A stretch of 34,543 nt of DNA from Gammaproteobacteria bacterium (GTDB lineage Bacteria; Pseudomonadota; Gammaproteobacteria; Steroidobacterales; Woeseiaceae): the NCBI GenBank assembly GCA_024639825.1, contig JAHEGH010000023.1, positions 7,368-41,910 of the forward strand, in the 5' to 3' direction. The translations under genes were made by a program, and so were the position numbers. How positions within the stretch are numbered: position 1 is the stretch's first letter; the number at the start of each line of letters is the position of its first letter. Below are positions 8,588 through 16,256 of this stretch, one piece after another. Under the pieces are notes generated by a model. The model was not told the origin of the DNA. It searched no databases and saw only the letters and a program-made list of their open reading frames with translations.

Positions 8588-10956
8588 CGCGAATTCTGGC
8601 TCGGGTCTTTGGCGCCGTGGCGCTATTGATCGTTGCGCTGCTGGCAACTGGCTGGCTGCTGCTGCGCGCCAGTCTCCCCGACCTCCAGGGCGAAGTCGTT
8701 GTCGCGGGCATCGACGACGCTGTGACCATCGAACGCGATGCGGACGGTATTCCGTTTATTACGGCGTCGACACGCAGTGACCTCGCGTTCGGCACAGGCT
8801 TCGCACATGGCCAGGACCGGTTCTTCCAAATGGACCTGATCCGTCGCCAGGCTGCCGGTGAGCTCTCCGAACTCGTTGGCGCGGCGGCGATCAACGTGGA
8901 CAAGCGTTATCGCTTCCACCGATTCCGTGCCCGGGCCAAGGCCGTCTACGAAGCGGCCACCGCGGCCGAACAGCAATTGATGGAAGCCTATGCGGCTGGG
9001 GTTAACGCGGGTTTGGCATCGCTCGACTCGCGGCCATTTGAGTACTTTGTACTGAGTAGCGAGCCGCGCCCATGGCAGGCTCAGGATTCCCTGCTGGCCG
9101 TCTATGCGATGTATATGGAGCTCAATGATCCGCGTGCCACCAAGGAAACGCGAAGGGGACTTGCACACCGCGTGTTGCCCGCAGAGGTGTATGCCTGGAT
9201 GTATCCGCAGGGAACCTCCTGGGATGCGCCGATCATGGGCGAAGCCCGCGCCACTGCGCCAATCCCGTCCGCGGATGTGTATTCGATCCGGCATGTTGCG
9301 GATACCGCGCCACCGGCCAATGAGCAGGGGCGTTATCCGCTGCGCGGCAGCAATAACTGGGCCGTATCAGGTGCCCTGACAAGCAACGGCAGGGCACTCG
9401 TATCGAATGACATGCACCTCGGTCATGCCGTCCCGAACATCTGGTACCAGGCACGACTGCGCATCGCGGGACCGAGTGGTCGCGATGTCACCGGCGTGAC
9501 GCTGCCTGGCGCTCCGTTCGTAATCAGTGGCAGCAACACGCAGGTCGCGTGGGGCTATACGAACAGCTACGGCGACTGGACGGACGCCGTCGTGCTGAAG
9601 CCCGGCGAAAAAGACGGAACCTACAAGACGCCGGAAGGTGATCGAGAATTCGAGACGTTTGTCGAAGTGATCAACGTCAAGGATGAGGACGCCATCGACT
9701 ACACCATTCGCGAAACAATCTGGGGTCCTGTCGTTGACGACTTCGAGTATCCCGATGGTGAAATTGCGGTGAGCTGGATCGCCCACAAGCCCGAGGGGCT
9801 GAACCTGCGGCTTCTCGACCTTGAAACCGTTACGTCGGTTGCCGAGGCACTGGACGTTGCGAACACAATGTCGATGCCGCCGCAAAATTTCGTGACGGGC
9901 GATGCGGCTGGCAACATCGGCTGGACGATCGCCGGCCGAATCCCTCGCAAGACAGACTTCGACCCGATGTTGCCGTCTGACTGGAGCGCTGAACATGGCT
10001 GGCAGGGGTGGCTGGACCCATCCGAGTATCCGCGCGTCGTGAACCCTGAGAACGGTCGCATCTGGACAGCGAATGCTCGTGTTACGGATGCCGAATCATT
10101 GCGCATTGTCGGCGATGGTGGCTACGATCTGGGTGCGCGAGCGAGCCAGATTCGAGATGGCCTGTTTGCCAAAGACACGTTTACGCCGGAGGATATGCTG
10201 GCGATCCAGTACGACGATCGCGCGTTGTTCCTGTCGCGCTGGCGCGACCTCTTGCTGGACGTCCTCGATGCCGACGCAGTCGCCGCTAATCCCGCGTTGG
10301 GTGAGTACCGCGACCTTGTGGAAAACTGGATACCGCGCGCGGCACCCGAATCTGTAGGCTACCGACTCGTGCGGGCTTTCCGCCTTGAGGTCGAGCGCCG
10401 GGTTTTTCATGCGCTGATGGCACCGGCCTGGTCCACCTATGGTGACGATGTGCGGTTGCGCCTCAGCAACCAGTTCGAGGGACCGCTGTGGTCCGTCGTG
10501 ACTGAGCAGCCAACGCACTTGTTGCCCAGCGACTACCAGTCCTGGCAGGAACTCATGCTCGCAGCGGTTGCACAGAACATTGCCTGGTTCACCGACAACT
10601 TCGAGGGGCCATTGTCCGAGCGGACCTGGGGCGAGGCGAATACCGCGTCGATCCGGCATCCGTTGAGCCGCAACATTCCCTTGCTGGGAAGCTATCTCGA
10701 TATGCCCGCAGATCGGCTGAACGGCGATCTCGATATGCCGAAGGCGCAAGGCCCGACATTCGGAGCGTCGGAGCGCTTTGCGGTGTATCCGGGCGATGAG
10801 GCCAACAGTATCCTGCACATGCCTACGAGCCAGAGTGCGCATCCGCTGTCCGAATTCTTCGGCCGTGGTCATAAGGACTGGGTCGACGGACGCTCCAACC
10901 CGTATTTGCCTGGCGAAGCGGCTTATACCCTGACGCTCATACCCGTCAGACGGTAA
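8584..10956 (+). CDS. penicillin acylase-family Ntn hydrolase
   Basis: This 790-residue protein belongs to the penicillin amidase (S45) family of N-terminal nucleophile hydrolases, which cleave amide bonds of small acyl compounds. Residues 5-28 form a hydrophobic signal or anchor. The alpha-subunit region shows TIERDADGIPFI and TGFAHGQDRFFQMDLIRRQAAGELSEL. Self-cleavage is expected at RG|SNNW, making Ser256 the nucleophile of the beta chain; NDMHLGHAVPNIWYQ follows as usual. Family members act on penicillins, acyl-homoserine lactones or other N-acyl compounds, and the sequence alone does not decide which. The gene overlaps pyk by 4 bp and is 32 bp upstream of the MoxR gene. Confidence 0.93.
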   Translation: MTRILARVFGAVALLIVALLATGWLLLRASLPDLQGEVVVAGIDDAVTIERDADGIPFITASTRSDLAFGTGFAHGQDRFFQMDLIRRQAAGELSELVGAAAINVDKRYRFHRFRARAKAVYEAATAAEQQLMEAYAAGVNAGLASLDSRPFEYFVLSSEPRPWQAQDSLLAVYAMYMELNDPRATKETRRGLAHRVLPAEVYAWMYPQGTSWDAPIMGEARATAPIPSADVYSIRHVADTAPPANEQGRYPLRGSNNWAVSGALTSNGRALVSNDMHLGHAVPNIWYQARLRIAGPSGRDVTGVTLPGAPFVISGSNTQVAWGYTNSYGDWTDAVVLKPGEKDGTYKTPEGDREFETFVEVINVKDEDAIDYTIRETIWGPVVDDFEYPDGEIAVSWIAHKPEGLNLRLLDLETVTSVAEALDVANTMSMPPQNFVTGDAAGNIGWTIAGRIPRKTDFDPMLPSDWSAEHGWQGWLDPSEYPRVVNPENGRIWTANARVTDAESLRIVGDGGYDLGARASQIRDGLFAKDTFTPEDMLAIQYDDRALFLSRWRDLLLDVLDADAVAANPALGEYRDLVENWIPRAAPESVGYRLVRAFRLEVERRVFHALMAPAWSTYGDDVRLRLSNQFEGPLWSVVTEQPTHLLPSDYQSWQELMLAAVAQNIAWFTDNFEGPLSERTWGEANTASIRHPLSRNIPLLGSYLDMPADRLNGDLDMPKAQGPTFGASERFAVYPGDEANSILHMPTSQSAHPLSEFFGRGHKDWVDGRSNPYLPGEAAYTLTLIPVRR

Positions 10957-10988
10957 GATAGTTGGTCCGATACGCTACGGACAGGTAC

Positions 10989-11846
10989 ATGGCTGACAAG
11001 AAATTCACGGGCACCAGCTCCTATATCGCAACAGACGACCTGACAATGGCCGTCAATGCCGCCGTTACACTCCAGCGCCCGATTCTTATCAAGGGCGAGC
11101 CGGGAACCGGCAAGACCCAACTCGCAATCGAGGTGGCTCGGTCACTTGGCAAGCCGCTGCACGAGTGGCATATCAAGTCGACGACCAAGGCTCAGCAGGG
11201 TCTGTACGAATATGATGCGGTGGCGCGGCTCAGGGATTCGCAGCTTGGCGACGATCGCGTTCACGACATTGGGAACTACATTCTGCGGGGCAAGATCTGG
11301 GAGGCCTTCGACTCGGACGAACAGCCTGTGCTGTTGATCGACGAGATCGATAAGGCCGACATCGAATTCCCGAACGACCTCCTGCGTGAACTCGATCGTA
11401 TGGAGTTCTACGTTTACGAAACGAAGAAACTGGTCGAGGCGAAACACCGGCCGATCATCGTCATCACAAGCAACAATGAGAAAGAACTGCCCGACGCATT
11501 CCTGCGGCGTTGTTTCTTCCACTACATCAAATTCCCGGACCAGGACACGATGGCCGATATCGTCGATGTCCACTTCCCGAACCTCAAGAAGGACCTGCTC
11601 GCCGAAGCGCTCAATGCCTTCTACAAGGTACGCGACGTGCGTGGTCTGAAGAAGAAGCCGTCAACGTCCGAACTGCTCGACTGGATCAAGCTGCTGCTGG
11701 CCGAGGACATTCCGCCCGAGGTGCTGCGCGGAGACGGTAATCGCAATGCGATTCCACCGCTCTACGGCGCGCTGCTCAAGAACGAACAGGATGTGCACCT
11801 GTTCGAGCAGCTCGTGTTCCTGGATCGCCGCACTAACCCGCAGTAA
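10989..11846 (+). CDS. MoxR-family AAA+ ATPase
   Basis: The 285-residue protein is an AAA+ ATPase of the MoxR group. It has Walker A GEPGTGKT (36-43), Walker B LLIDEID (Asp118, Glu119), the sensor segment VITSNNEKELPDAFLRRC with arginine fingers, and the C-terminal lid. MoxR proteins work with VWA proteins as chaperone-like complexes that insert metals or mature enzymes. The ATG at 10989 is preferred over one at 10962 because it gives the family N-terminus and follows GGACAGG. That site overlaps an inverted repeat (GTCCG 10965-10969, CGGAC 10978-10982), which might shelter it in RNA. The gap to the VWA gene is 4 bp. Confidence 0.93.
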   Translation: MADKKFTGTSSYIATDDLTMAVNAAVTLQRPILIKGEPGTGKTQLAIEVARSLGKPLHEWHIKSTTKAQQGLYEYDAVARLRDSQLGDDRVHDIGNYILRGKIWEAFDSDEQPVLLIDEIDKADIEFPNDLLRELDRMEFYVYETKKLVEAKHRPIIVITSNNEKELPDAFLRRCFFHYIKFPDQDTMADIVDVHFPNLKKDLLAEALNAFYKVRDVRGLKKKPSTSELLDWIKLLLAEDIPPEVLRGDGNRNAIPPLYGALLKNEQDVHLFEQLVFLDRRTNPQ

Positions 11847-11850
11847 CGTC

Positions 11851-13026
11851 ATGCTATTGCCGTTTTTCTACATGCTTCGCGAAGGCGGTATGAAGACGTC
11901 GATCACCGAGCTGTTGACGCTGCTCGAGGCGATGAAGAGAGGCCTGGCCGGGCAAAGCGTCGATGATTTCTATTTCCTGGCCCGCACGACCCTCGTTAAG
12001 GATGAGTCGGAACTCGATCGCTTCGATCGAATTTTCGGTGCCTACTTCAAAGGGGTCGAGGATTCGCTGGCGGACCTTTTCCAGGAAATTCCCGAGGAAT
12101 GGTTGCGCCGCCAGGCCGAACTGAACCTGACCGAGGAAGAACGCGCCCAGATCGAAGCCTTGGGCGGTTTTGAAGAATTGATGCGTGCCCTGCAGGAGAG
12201 ACTGGACGAGCAGAACGAGCGACACGAGGGAGGCAGCAAATGGATCGGCACGGCAGGCACTTCGCCTTTCGGCGCGTACGGCTTTAACCCTGAGGGCGTG
12301 CGTATCGGCCAGGAGGGCTCGCGTAACCGCAGTGCGGTCAAGGTCTGGGACAAACGCGAGTACCGTAATCTTGACGATTCGCTGGAGCTGGGCACTCGCA
12401 ATATCAAGGTAGCTCTTCGGCGGTTGCGCAAGTTCGCACGCGAAGGCGCGGCCGACCAGCTCGATCTCGATGACACGATCGACAAGACGGCGCGCAACGC
12501 TGGACTGCTCGATATCAGGATGGTTCCCGAGCGCCACAATGCGATCAAGGTTTTGCTGTGCCTCGATATTGGTGGATCAATGGATGATCATGTGCGCATC
12601 TGCGAAGAAATGTTCTCGGCGGCACGCACGGAGTTCAAGCACCTCGAGTATTTCTATTTCCACAATTTCATTTACGAAAGCCTGTGGAAAGACAATCGAC
12701 GCCGGCACTCGGAGAAGACACCAACACTGGATATTGCCCACAAGTATGGATCGGACTACAAACTGATCTTCGTTGGTGACGCGACAATGAGCCCGTACGA
12801 GATTGTCTACGCAGGTGGCAGTGTTGAACACTGGAACGAAGAGCCTGGTGCCGTATGGATCAAGCGCCTGCTGAATACCTATCCGAAAGCGGTCTGGCTC
12901 AACCCCGAGCCGCGGGACCGTTGGGACTACACCCCGTCAACAAAACTCATACGTGAACTGATGGACGAGCGCATGTATCCGCTGACGATCGCTGGCCTTG
13001 ATGATGCGATACGCGAACTTCATTGA
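11851..13026 (+). CDS. VWA-domain (CoxE-like) partner of MoxR
   Basis: This 391-residue protein pairs with the preceding MoxR ATPase (4 bp apart). The N-terminal two-thirds are helical and charged (for example EERAQIEALGGFEELMRALQERLDEQNERHEGG) and the C-terminal part, from about residue 232, is a von Willebrand A fold. The metal site reads D239-I-G-G-S243, so the usual middle serine of DxSxS is glycine; I believe this form is common in this COG3825-type branch. Similar MoxR/CoxE pairs are known to mature enzymes such as CO dehydrogenase, but no such enzyme is encoded nearby, so the client is unknown. ATG 11851 follows the MoxR stop; an in-frame codon at 11746 would lie inside that gene. Confidence 0.9.
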   Translation: MLLPFFYMLREGGMKTSITELLTLLEAMKRGLAGQSVDDFYFLARTTLVKDESELDRFDRIFGAYFKGVEDSLADLFQEIPEEWLRRQAELNLTEEERAQIEALGGFEELMRALQERLDEQNERHEGGSKWIGTAGTSPFGAYGFNPEGVRIGQEGSRNRSAVKVWDKREYRNLDDSLELGTRNIKVALRRLRKFAREGAADQLDLDDTIDKTARNAGLLDIRMVPERHNAIKVLLCLDIGGSMDDHVRICEEMFSAARTEFKHLEYFYFHNFIYESLWKDNRRRHSEKTPTLDIAHKYGSDYKLIFVGDATMSPYEIVYAGGSVEHWNEEPGAVWIKRLLNTYPKAVWLNPEPRDRWDYTPSTKLIRELMDERMYPLTIAGLDDAIRELH

Positions 13027-13031
13027 CGACG

Positions 13032-13514
13032 CTAGCGGATCCCGACCTTGCGCAGCAGTCCTGCGAGATCACTCCGTTCCCGGCGGCTGAGGGACCGTAA
13101 AGATTCGTCGGCAGCATTGAGGCGCATTTGCATCGCTCTATCGATCAGTTTTTTCCCCGCGGGTGTCAGTGAGACGACAACACTCCGCCGGTCCGCATTG
13201 TCGCTCCGCCGACAAACCAGTCCCTTCGCCTCGAGTTTGTTGATGCGATGGGTCATGGCCCCGGTGCTGAGCCCGGTCTCATGAGCGAGGCCGGTTGCGG
13301 GCAGTGCAAACGGTTTTCCCTGCCTGCGCAGGGCGGACAAGACGTCGTATTCGAAAAGCTCGATAGCCAGAGGTTCGAGCGCCGAAGTCGCTTCGCGCAC
13401 CAGTGACTTGTTCAGCGCCATAACTCTGACGACCACACCGAGGCTCGCGGTATCAAGTTCAGGCCGTTCTTCCGACCACTGTTCCAGGATTTCGTCCACG
13501 GCATCTTTATTCAT
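13032..13514 (-). CDS. MarR-family transcriptional regulator
   Basis: The 160-residue protein has the MarR winged-helix layout: a dimerising N-terminus, the helix-turn-helix LAHETGLSTGAMTHRINKLEAKG (about residues 77-99), and the wing with DNADRRSVVVSLTPAGKKL. MarR proteins are dimeric repressors released by small ligands or oxidants. ATG 13514 is chosen; a TTG at 13526 is the only in-frame alternative seen nearby. The gap to the divergent gene contains two palindromic TTGA-TCAA boxes, the usual type of MarR operator, so self-regulation and control of the divergent gene are likely. It converges on the VWA gene with a 5-bp gap. Confidence 0.93.
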   Translation of the reverse strand: MNKDAVDEILEQWSEERPELDTASLGVVVRVMALNKSLVREATSALEPLAIELFEYDVLSALRRQGKPFALPATGLAHETGLSTGAMTHRINKLEAKGLVCRRSDNADRRSVVVSLTPAGKKLIDRAMQMRLNAADESLRSLSRRERSDLAGLLRKVGIR

Positions 13515-13534
13515 ACAAACGCTCAATAAAGTAA

Positions 13535-13561
13535 TTTGATATCAAAATACTTGACATCAAG
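13535..13561. promoter_or_regulatory. tandem MarR-type operators overlapping a -35 box
   Basis: TTTGATATCAAA (13535-13546) is a perfect palindrome; CTTGACATCAAG (13550-13561) is the same site with one central mismatch. Their centres are 15 bp apart. Both share the TTGA-NN-TCAA core bound by many MarR-family dimers. The second box contains TTGACA (13551-13556), a perfect -35, with GATACT (13573-13578) as a possible -10 after 16 bp, pointing toward the gene at 13615. Binding there would block that promoter. The boxes lie 21-47 bp upstream of the marR ATG at 13514. Confidence 0.75.
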
Positions 13562-13614
13562 GAAAAATAAAAGATACTCCCGAAAAGTGTCTCGTGTCTT
13601 GCCGGATTCCGGAA

Positions 13615-14109
13615 ATGCCCGAAAGTCGAAAAATCGAAACCCGCTTTGATCTACCCATACGGATACGATCGCGAAAACACCCCGGAACTGAACTTCAGGC
13701 GAGGCTGGACCTTATCGACCGCGTCGCCGACCTGCAAGGCATCGACGTGGCCGAACAACCGGACGACGCAGCCCCATGCCGTGTCGACATATACCTGACT
13801 AACCCTCACCCGATCGCATCGCGCACACAAAGACCTTCGACCCTGCTGTGCAGCCTGAGCCGCGATGGCATCTCGATTTATGGTCTTGACCGCTGGGCAC
13901 GTTACCAGGTCCTGGCTCGTGGATGGGGTGTTCTGAACGAGGCCTGTGCACAAGTGCACCTGCCGCGCGACACAAACGAAATTGAGGCCGTCTGGCAAAT
14001 AGTCAGGCGGGCGTATGACAGCCGGCAACTCGAGCCTGAAAGACAGCTTGAACGGCTGGTGGTATCCACTTGGGATTGGCCCAAATATTCACGCACAAGC
14101 CTTCAATAG
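13615..14109 (+). CDS. uncharacterised protein, possibly distantly luciferase-domain (DUF5519)-like
   Basis: I do not firmly recognise this 164-residue soluble protein. No signal peptide or membrane segment is visible. The C-terminal half has the pattern GISIYGLDRWARYQVLARGW followed by VHLPRDTNEIEAVWQIVRRAYDSR. This loosely recalls the end of the so-called luciferase domain (DUF5519), in which a GW motif precedes a PRD-x-ELE stretch, but the match is by eye only. ATG 13615 is one possible start; GTG 13594 is in frame and neither has a clear ribosome-binding site. It is divergent from the MarR gene, its promoter overlaps a MarR-type operator, and the next gene starts 13 bp downstream. Confidence 0.7.
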   Translation: MPESRKIETRFDLPIRIRSRKHPGTELQARLDLIDRVADLQGIDVAEQPDDAAPCRVDIYLTNPHPIASRTQRPSTLLCSLSRDGISIYGLDRWARYQVLARGWGVLNEACAQVHLPRDTNEIEAVWQIVRRAYDSRQLEPERQLERLVVSTWDWPKYSRTSLQ

Positions 14110-14122
14110 AGGAGAAACGACA

Positions 14123-14350
14123 ATGCGTGCCAGCAGTGACTACTTCGAAGACTTCGATGGAGTGGGATTTCGTGGATCGCGCAGGTTGCAGCGTATGATC
14201 GATGAACAGCGCCATCGGGTTAAGAGGATGAAAGCAAGCAGTAAATTCGGCCCTGGGGACGAATGGGACGACGACTACGATGACGACGACTACGATGACT
14301 ACTCCGACTACAACGAGGAAGAGTTTGACAGTTACAGCATTTCCCGCTGA
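14123..14350 (+). CDS. small protein with very acidic Asp/Tyr-rich tail
   Basis: This 75-residue protein has a strong ribosome-binding site (GAGGAGA at about 14110-14116) before ATG 14123, which decides the start over an upstream in-frame codon. Residues 1-48 hold a basic, probably helical stretch (RRLQRMIDEQRHRVKRMKAS). Residues 49-68 are almost all Asp, Glu and Tyr in DDDYDD repeats. The basic-helix plus acidic-tail layout resembles small gammaproteobacterial proteins of the PA3496 type, but this is a weak likeness. A charged tail of this kind could be a nucleic-acid mimic, a metal binder or a disordered interaction segment. It follows the 13615 gene closely and ends just before a terminator hairpin. 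Confidence 0.8.
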   Translation: MRASSDYFEDFDGVGFRGSRRLQRMIDEQRHRVKRMKASSKFGPGDEWDDDYDDDDYDDYSDYNEEEFDSYSISR

Positions 14351-14374
14351 CTCTTGAACAGCTTGATAAACGAG

Positions 14375-14400
14375 AAGGGGCGCCCATAACGGCGCCCCTT
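14375..14400. terminator. GC-rich hairpin between convergent genes, probable bidirectional terminator
   Basis: AAGGGGCGCC (14375-14384) and GGCGCCCCTT (14391-14400) form a perfect 10-bp stem with a 6-base loop. It lies 25 bp past the acidic-protein stop and 27 bp past the bcp stop on the other strand. Short T/A-rich sequence flanks both sides but there is no long T-run, so termination strength is uncertain. Confidence 0.75.
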
Positions 14401-14426
14401 ATTCGTTTCAGCTTGTCTGACTCCGG

Positions 14427-14972
14427 TCAGCCCTCGGTAAGGGCCTTAAGGTCTGCGATTACCTGCGCGGAATGTTCGGCAGGCTTTACCGCTTCATAGT
14501 GCTTTGCGATGGTGCCATCCGGCCCGATGATGAATGTCTGACGCTTGGCCACCGCTATCCCGAACATGCGTGTCTTTACGCCGTAGGCGGTCGCCACAAT
14601 GCCTTCCACATCGGCGAGCAATGGGAACGGCAAGCCGTGGTTTTCGGCAAACGCCTTGTGTGACTCCGCATCATCGAGACTTACGCCCAGGATCTGTGCA
14701 TTGAGGTCCCGGTACGCGAAAATATTATCGCGAAATTCACAGGCTTGCGTGGTGCAACCGGGCGTCTCGTCCTTCGGGTAGAAATAGAGCACAACCCACT
14801 GGTCTCGGTAGTCCTCCAGCGAATGCAGCTGGCCATTCTGGTCCGAAAGCTCGAATTCGGGCGCTGGATCGCCGGTCGTGACCTGGTCGTTGGCCATGCC
14901 AATCGACGTGAAACCGGCGATGAGGGCCGTTAACGCGACGGCAACTGTGGTGACGGTAATGTTTCGCTTCAT
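14427..14972 (-). CDS. bcp: exported peroxiredoxin, PrxQ/Bcp type
   Basis: The 181-residue protein reduces hydrogen peroxide and organic peroxides. The thioredoxin-fold body shows GDPAPEFELSDQNG, YFYPKDETPGCTTQACEFRD, and GVSLDDAESHKAFAENHGLPFPLLAD. Cys73 is the peroxidatic residue and Cys78, five residues on, fits the resolving cysteine of the atypical 2-Cys PrxQ form. Most Bcp proteins are cytosolic and about 155 residues; this one has an extra N-terminal signal peptide (residues 1-27, ending in SIGMA-ND), so a periplasmic place is inferred. It shares a symmetric -10 region with the divergent patatin gene. Confidence 0.93.
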   Translation of the reverse strand: MKRNITVTTVAVALTALIAGFTSIGMANDQVTTGDPAPEFELSDQNGQLHSLEDYRDQWVVLYFYPKDETPGCTTQACEFRDNIFAYRDLNAQILGVSLDDAESHKAFAENHGLPFPLLADVEGIVATAYGVKTRMFGIAVAKRQTFIIGPDGTIAKHYEAVKPAEHSAQVIADLKALTEG

Positions 14973-14998
14973 GATACGGGTCCGTTTTTAGAGCGCGC

Positions 14999-15006
14999 AT
15001 TATAAT
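14999..15006. promoter_or_regulatory. palindromic -10 element shared by divergent genes
   Basis: The octamer ATTATAAT is its own reverse complement, so TATAAT is present on the plus strand at 15001-15006 and on the minus strand at 14999-15004. The minus copy lies 26 bp before the bcp ATG and the plus copy 41 bp before the patatin ATG. No close match to TTGACA is seen at the right distance on either side, so use by sigma-70 would need an activator or extended contacts. Confidence 0.55.
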
Positions 15007-15047
15007 ACGATCTCACCTATGACGATGGATCTCTTTGCTATGAAGGT

Positions 15048-16256
15048 ATGAACGGGACTCCCAATAAACTCAAAACTGCCCTGGTGATGCCGGGCGGTGG
15101 CGCCCGCGGGGCGTTCCAGGTTGGGGTACTCAAGGCGCTGGCCGAGTTGCCGCGTCGCGGTCGCCCCAATCCGTTCTCCGTTATCAGCGGGACGTCTGCC
15201 GGCGCGGTCAACTCAGTGGTCCTCGCATCACGTGCCCGGAATTTTCGTGCCGCCGTCGCCGAGCTCGAACGCGTCTGGAGTCATTTCCGTTGCCACCATG
15301 TATACAAGACTGACCATTTGACGATGCTCAAGAGCAGCCTGCACTGGATGGCCTCACTTGTCCTCGGCGGCTGGCTGGTCGGCACGCCAAAGTCTCTGCT
15401 CGACAATGCACCGCTGCGTGCCTTGCTGAGTGACAATGTGCACTTCCCTCGAATCCGCGACGGTATAGAGGCAGGGCACCTCGACGCTGTCGCGGTGACC
15501 GCGGCTGGCTACGCGTCGGCGCGATCGACGACCTTCTTCGAAGCCTGTCCGGAGCTCGAGGGGTGGGATCGCACGCGGCGACTGGGCAAGCAAATCGACT
15601 TGCATCTCGATCATCTCATGGCGTCGATTGCGGTACCCGTGGTGTTTCCCCCCGTTCTTATCGGTAATGAGTATTTTGGCGACGGTGCGATGCGGCAGGC
15701 CACACCGCTCAGCCCGGCAGTCCACCTTGGCGCAGACCGTATTCTCATCATTGGTATTCGCGATGAAACCGGCGAGGAGATCCCGGATTCACCGGGTGAA
15801 CCACCGAGCTTTGCCCAGATTGCCGGCTACATGCTCGATACGCTGTTTATGGATGGTTTGTACTCCGATCTTGAGCGCATCACCCGCATCAACGAGATGC
15901 TCGATGCAGCGCCAGCCGAAGGGGACAGGCGGAGTAGCAGAGGGCCACTGCGTCCGATCGACACGATGCTGATCGTGCCAAGTGAAGACTTGCGTTTAAT
16001 TGCTCACAAGTACCGGCAGGAACTTCCATTCGCCATTCGTGCGTTGCTGCGTGGCGTCGGCGGCAATAACCCGGGCGAAAATCGTCTGCTGAGCTTCCTG
16101 TTGTTCGAGCAGGCCTATACGCGCGAACTTATTGCGCTCGGTTACAGGGACGCGATGAAGGTGAAGGATGAGCTGCTGGATTTCGTCAATGGCGACGCTG
16201 TGCCGCGACTGTTTGCGCCGAGCTGGATCAAGAAAGACCTCAGTGCGTTTACATGA
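15048..16256 (+). CDS. patatin-like phospholipase
   Basis: This 402-residue protein is a patatin-family lipid acyl hydrolase with a Ser-Asp dyad. The oxyanion loop is PGGGARGAFQVGVLKAL (residues 15-31), the nucleophile elbow is GTSAG with Ser50, and the acid is Asp212 in the DGA motif. The N-terminus has no clear signal peptide, so a cytosolic or inner-membrane-facing role is likely. A C-terminal extension beyond residue 300 has no motif I know. Substrate cannot be deduced; family members cleave phospholipids or lysolipids. ATG 15048 follows AAGGT. The 3' end overlaps the convergent mgtE gene by 8 bp. Confidence 0.92.
   Translation: MNGTPNKLKTALVMPGGGARGAFQVGVLKALAELPRRGRPNPFSVISGTSAGAVNSVVLASRARNFRAAVAELERVWSHFRCHHVYKTDHLTMLKSSLHWMASLVLGGWLVGTPKSLLDNAPLRALLSDNVHFPRIRDGIEAGHLDAVAVTAAGYASARSTTFFEACPELEGWDRTRRLGKQIDLHLDHLMASIAVPVVFPPVLIGNEYFGDGAMRQATPLSPAVHLGADRILIIGIRDETGEEIPDSPGEPPSFAQIAGYMLDTLFMDGLYSDLERITRINEMLDAAPAEGDRRSSRGPLRPIDTMLIVPSEDLRLIAHKYRQELPFAIRALLRGVGGNNPGENRLLSFLLFEQAYTRELIALGYRDAMKVKDELLDFVNGDAVPRLFAPSWIKKDLSAFT

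Noticed and set aside
8623-10872. Several long open frames (up to 258 codons) antisense to the acylase gene
   Set aside because: High-GC genes commonly leave open antisense frames; the translations are rich in Arg, His and Cys and resemble no family.
13651-14028. 125-codon open frame on the minus strand opposite the 13615 gene
   Set aside because: It mirrors the plus-strand gene, lacks a ribosome-binding site and its translation shows no recognisable fold; the plus frame has better spacing to the next gene and a promoter.
14268-14330. Short tandem GAC/TAC-rich DNA repeat
   Set aside because: It is the coding sequence for the acidic DDDYDD tail; codons vary and no independent repeat is needed.
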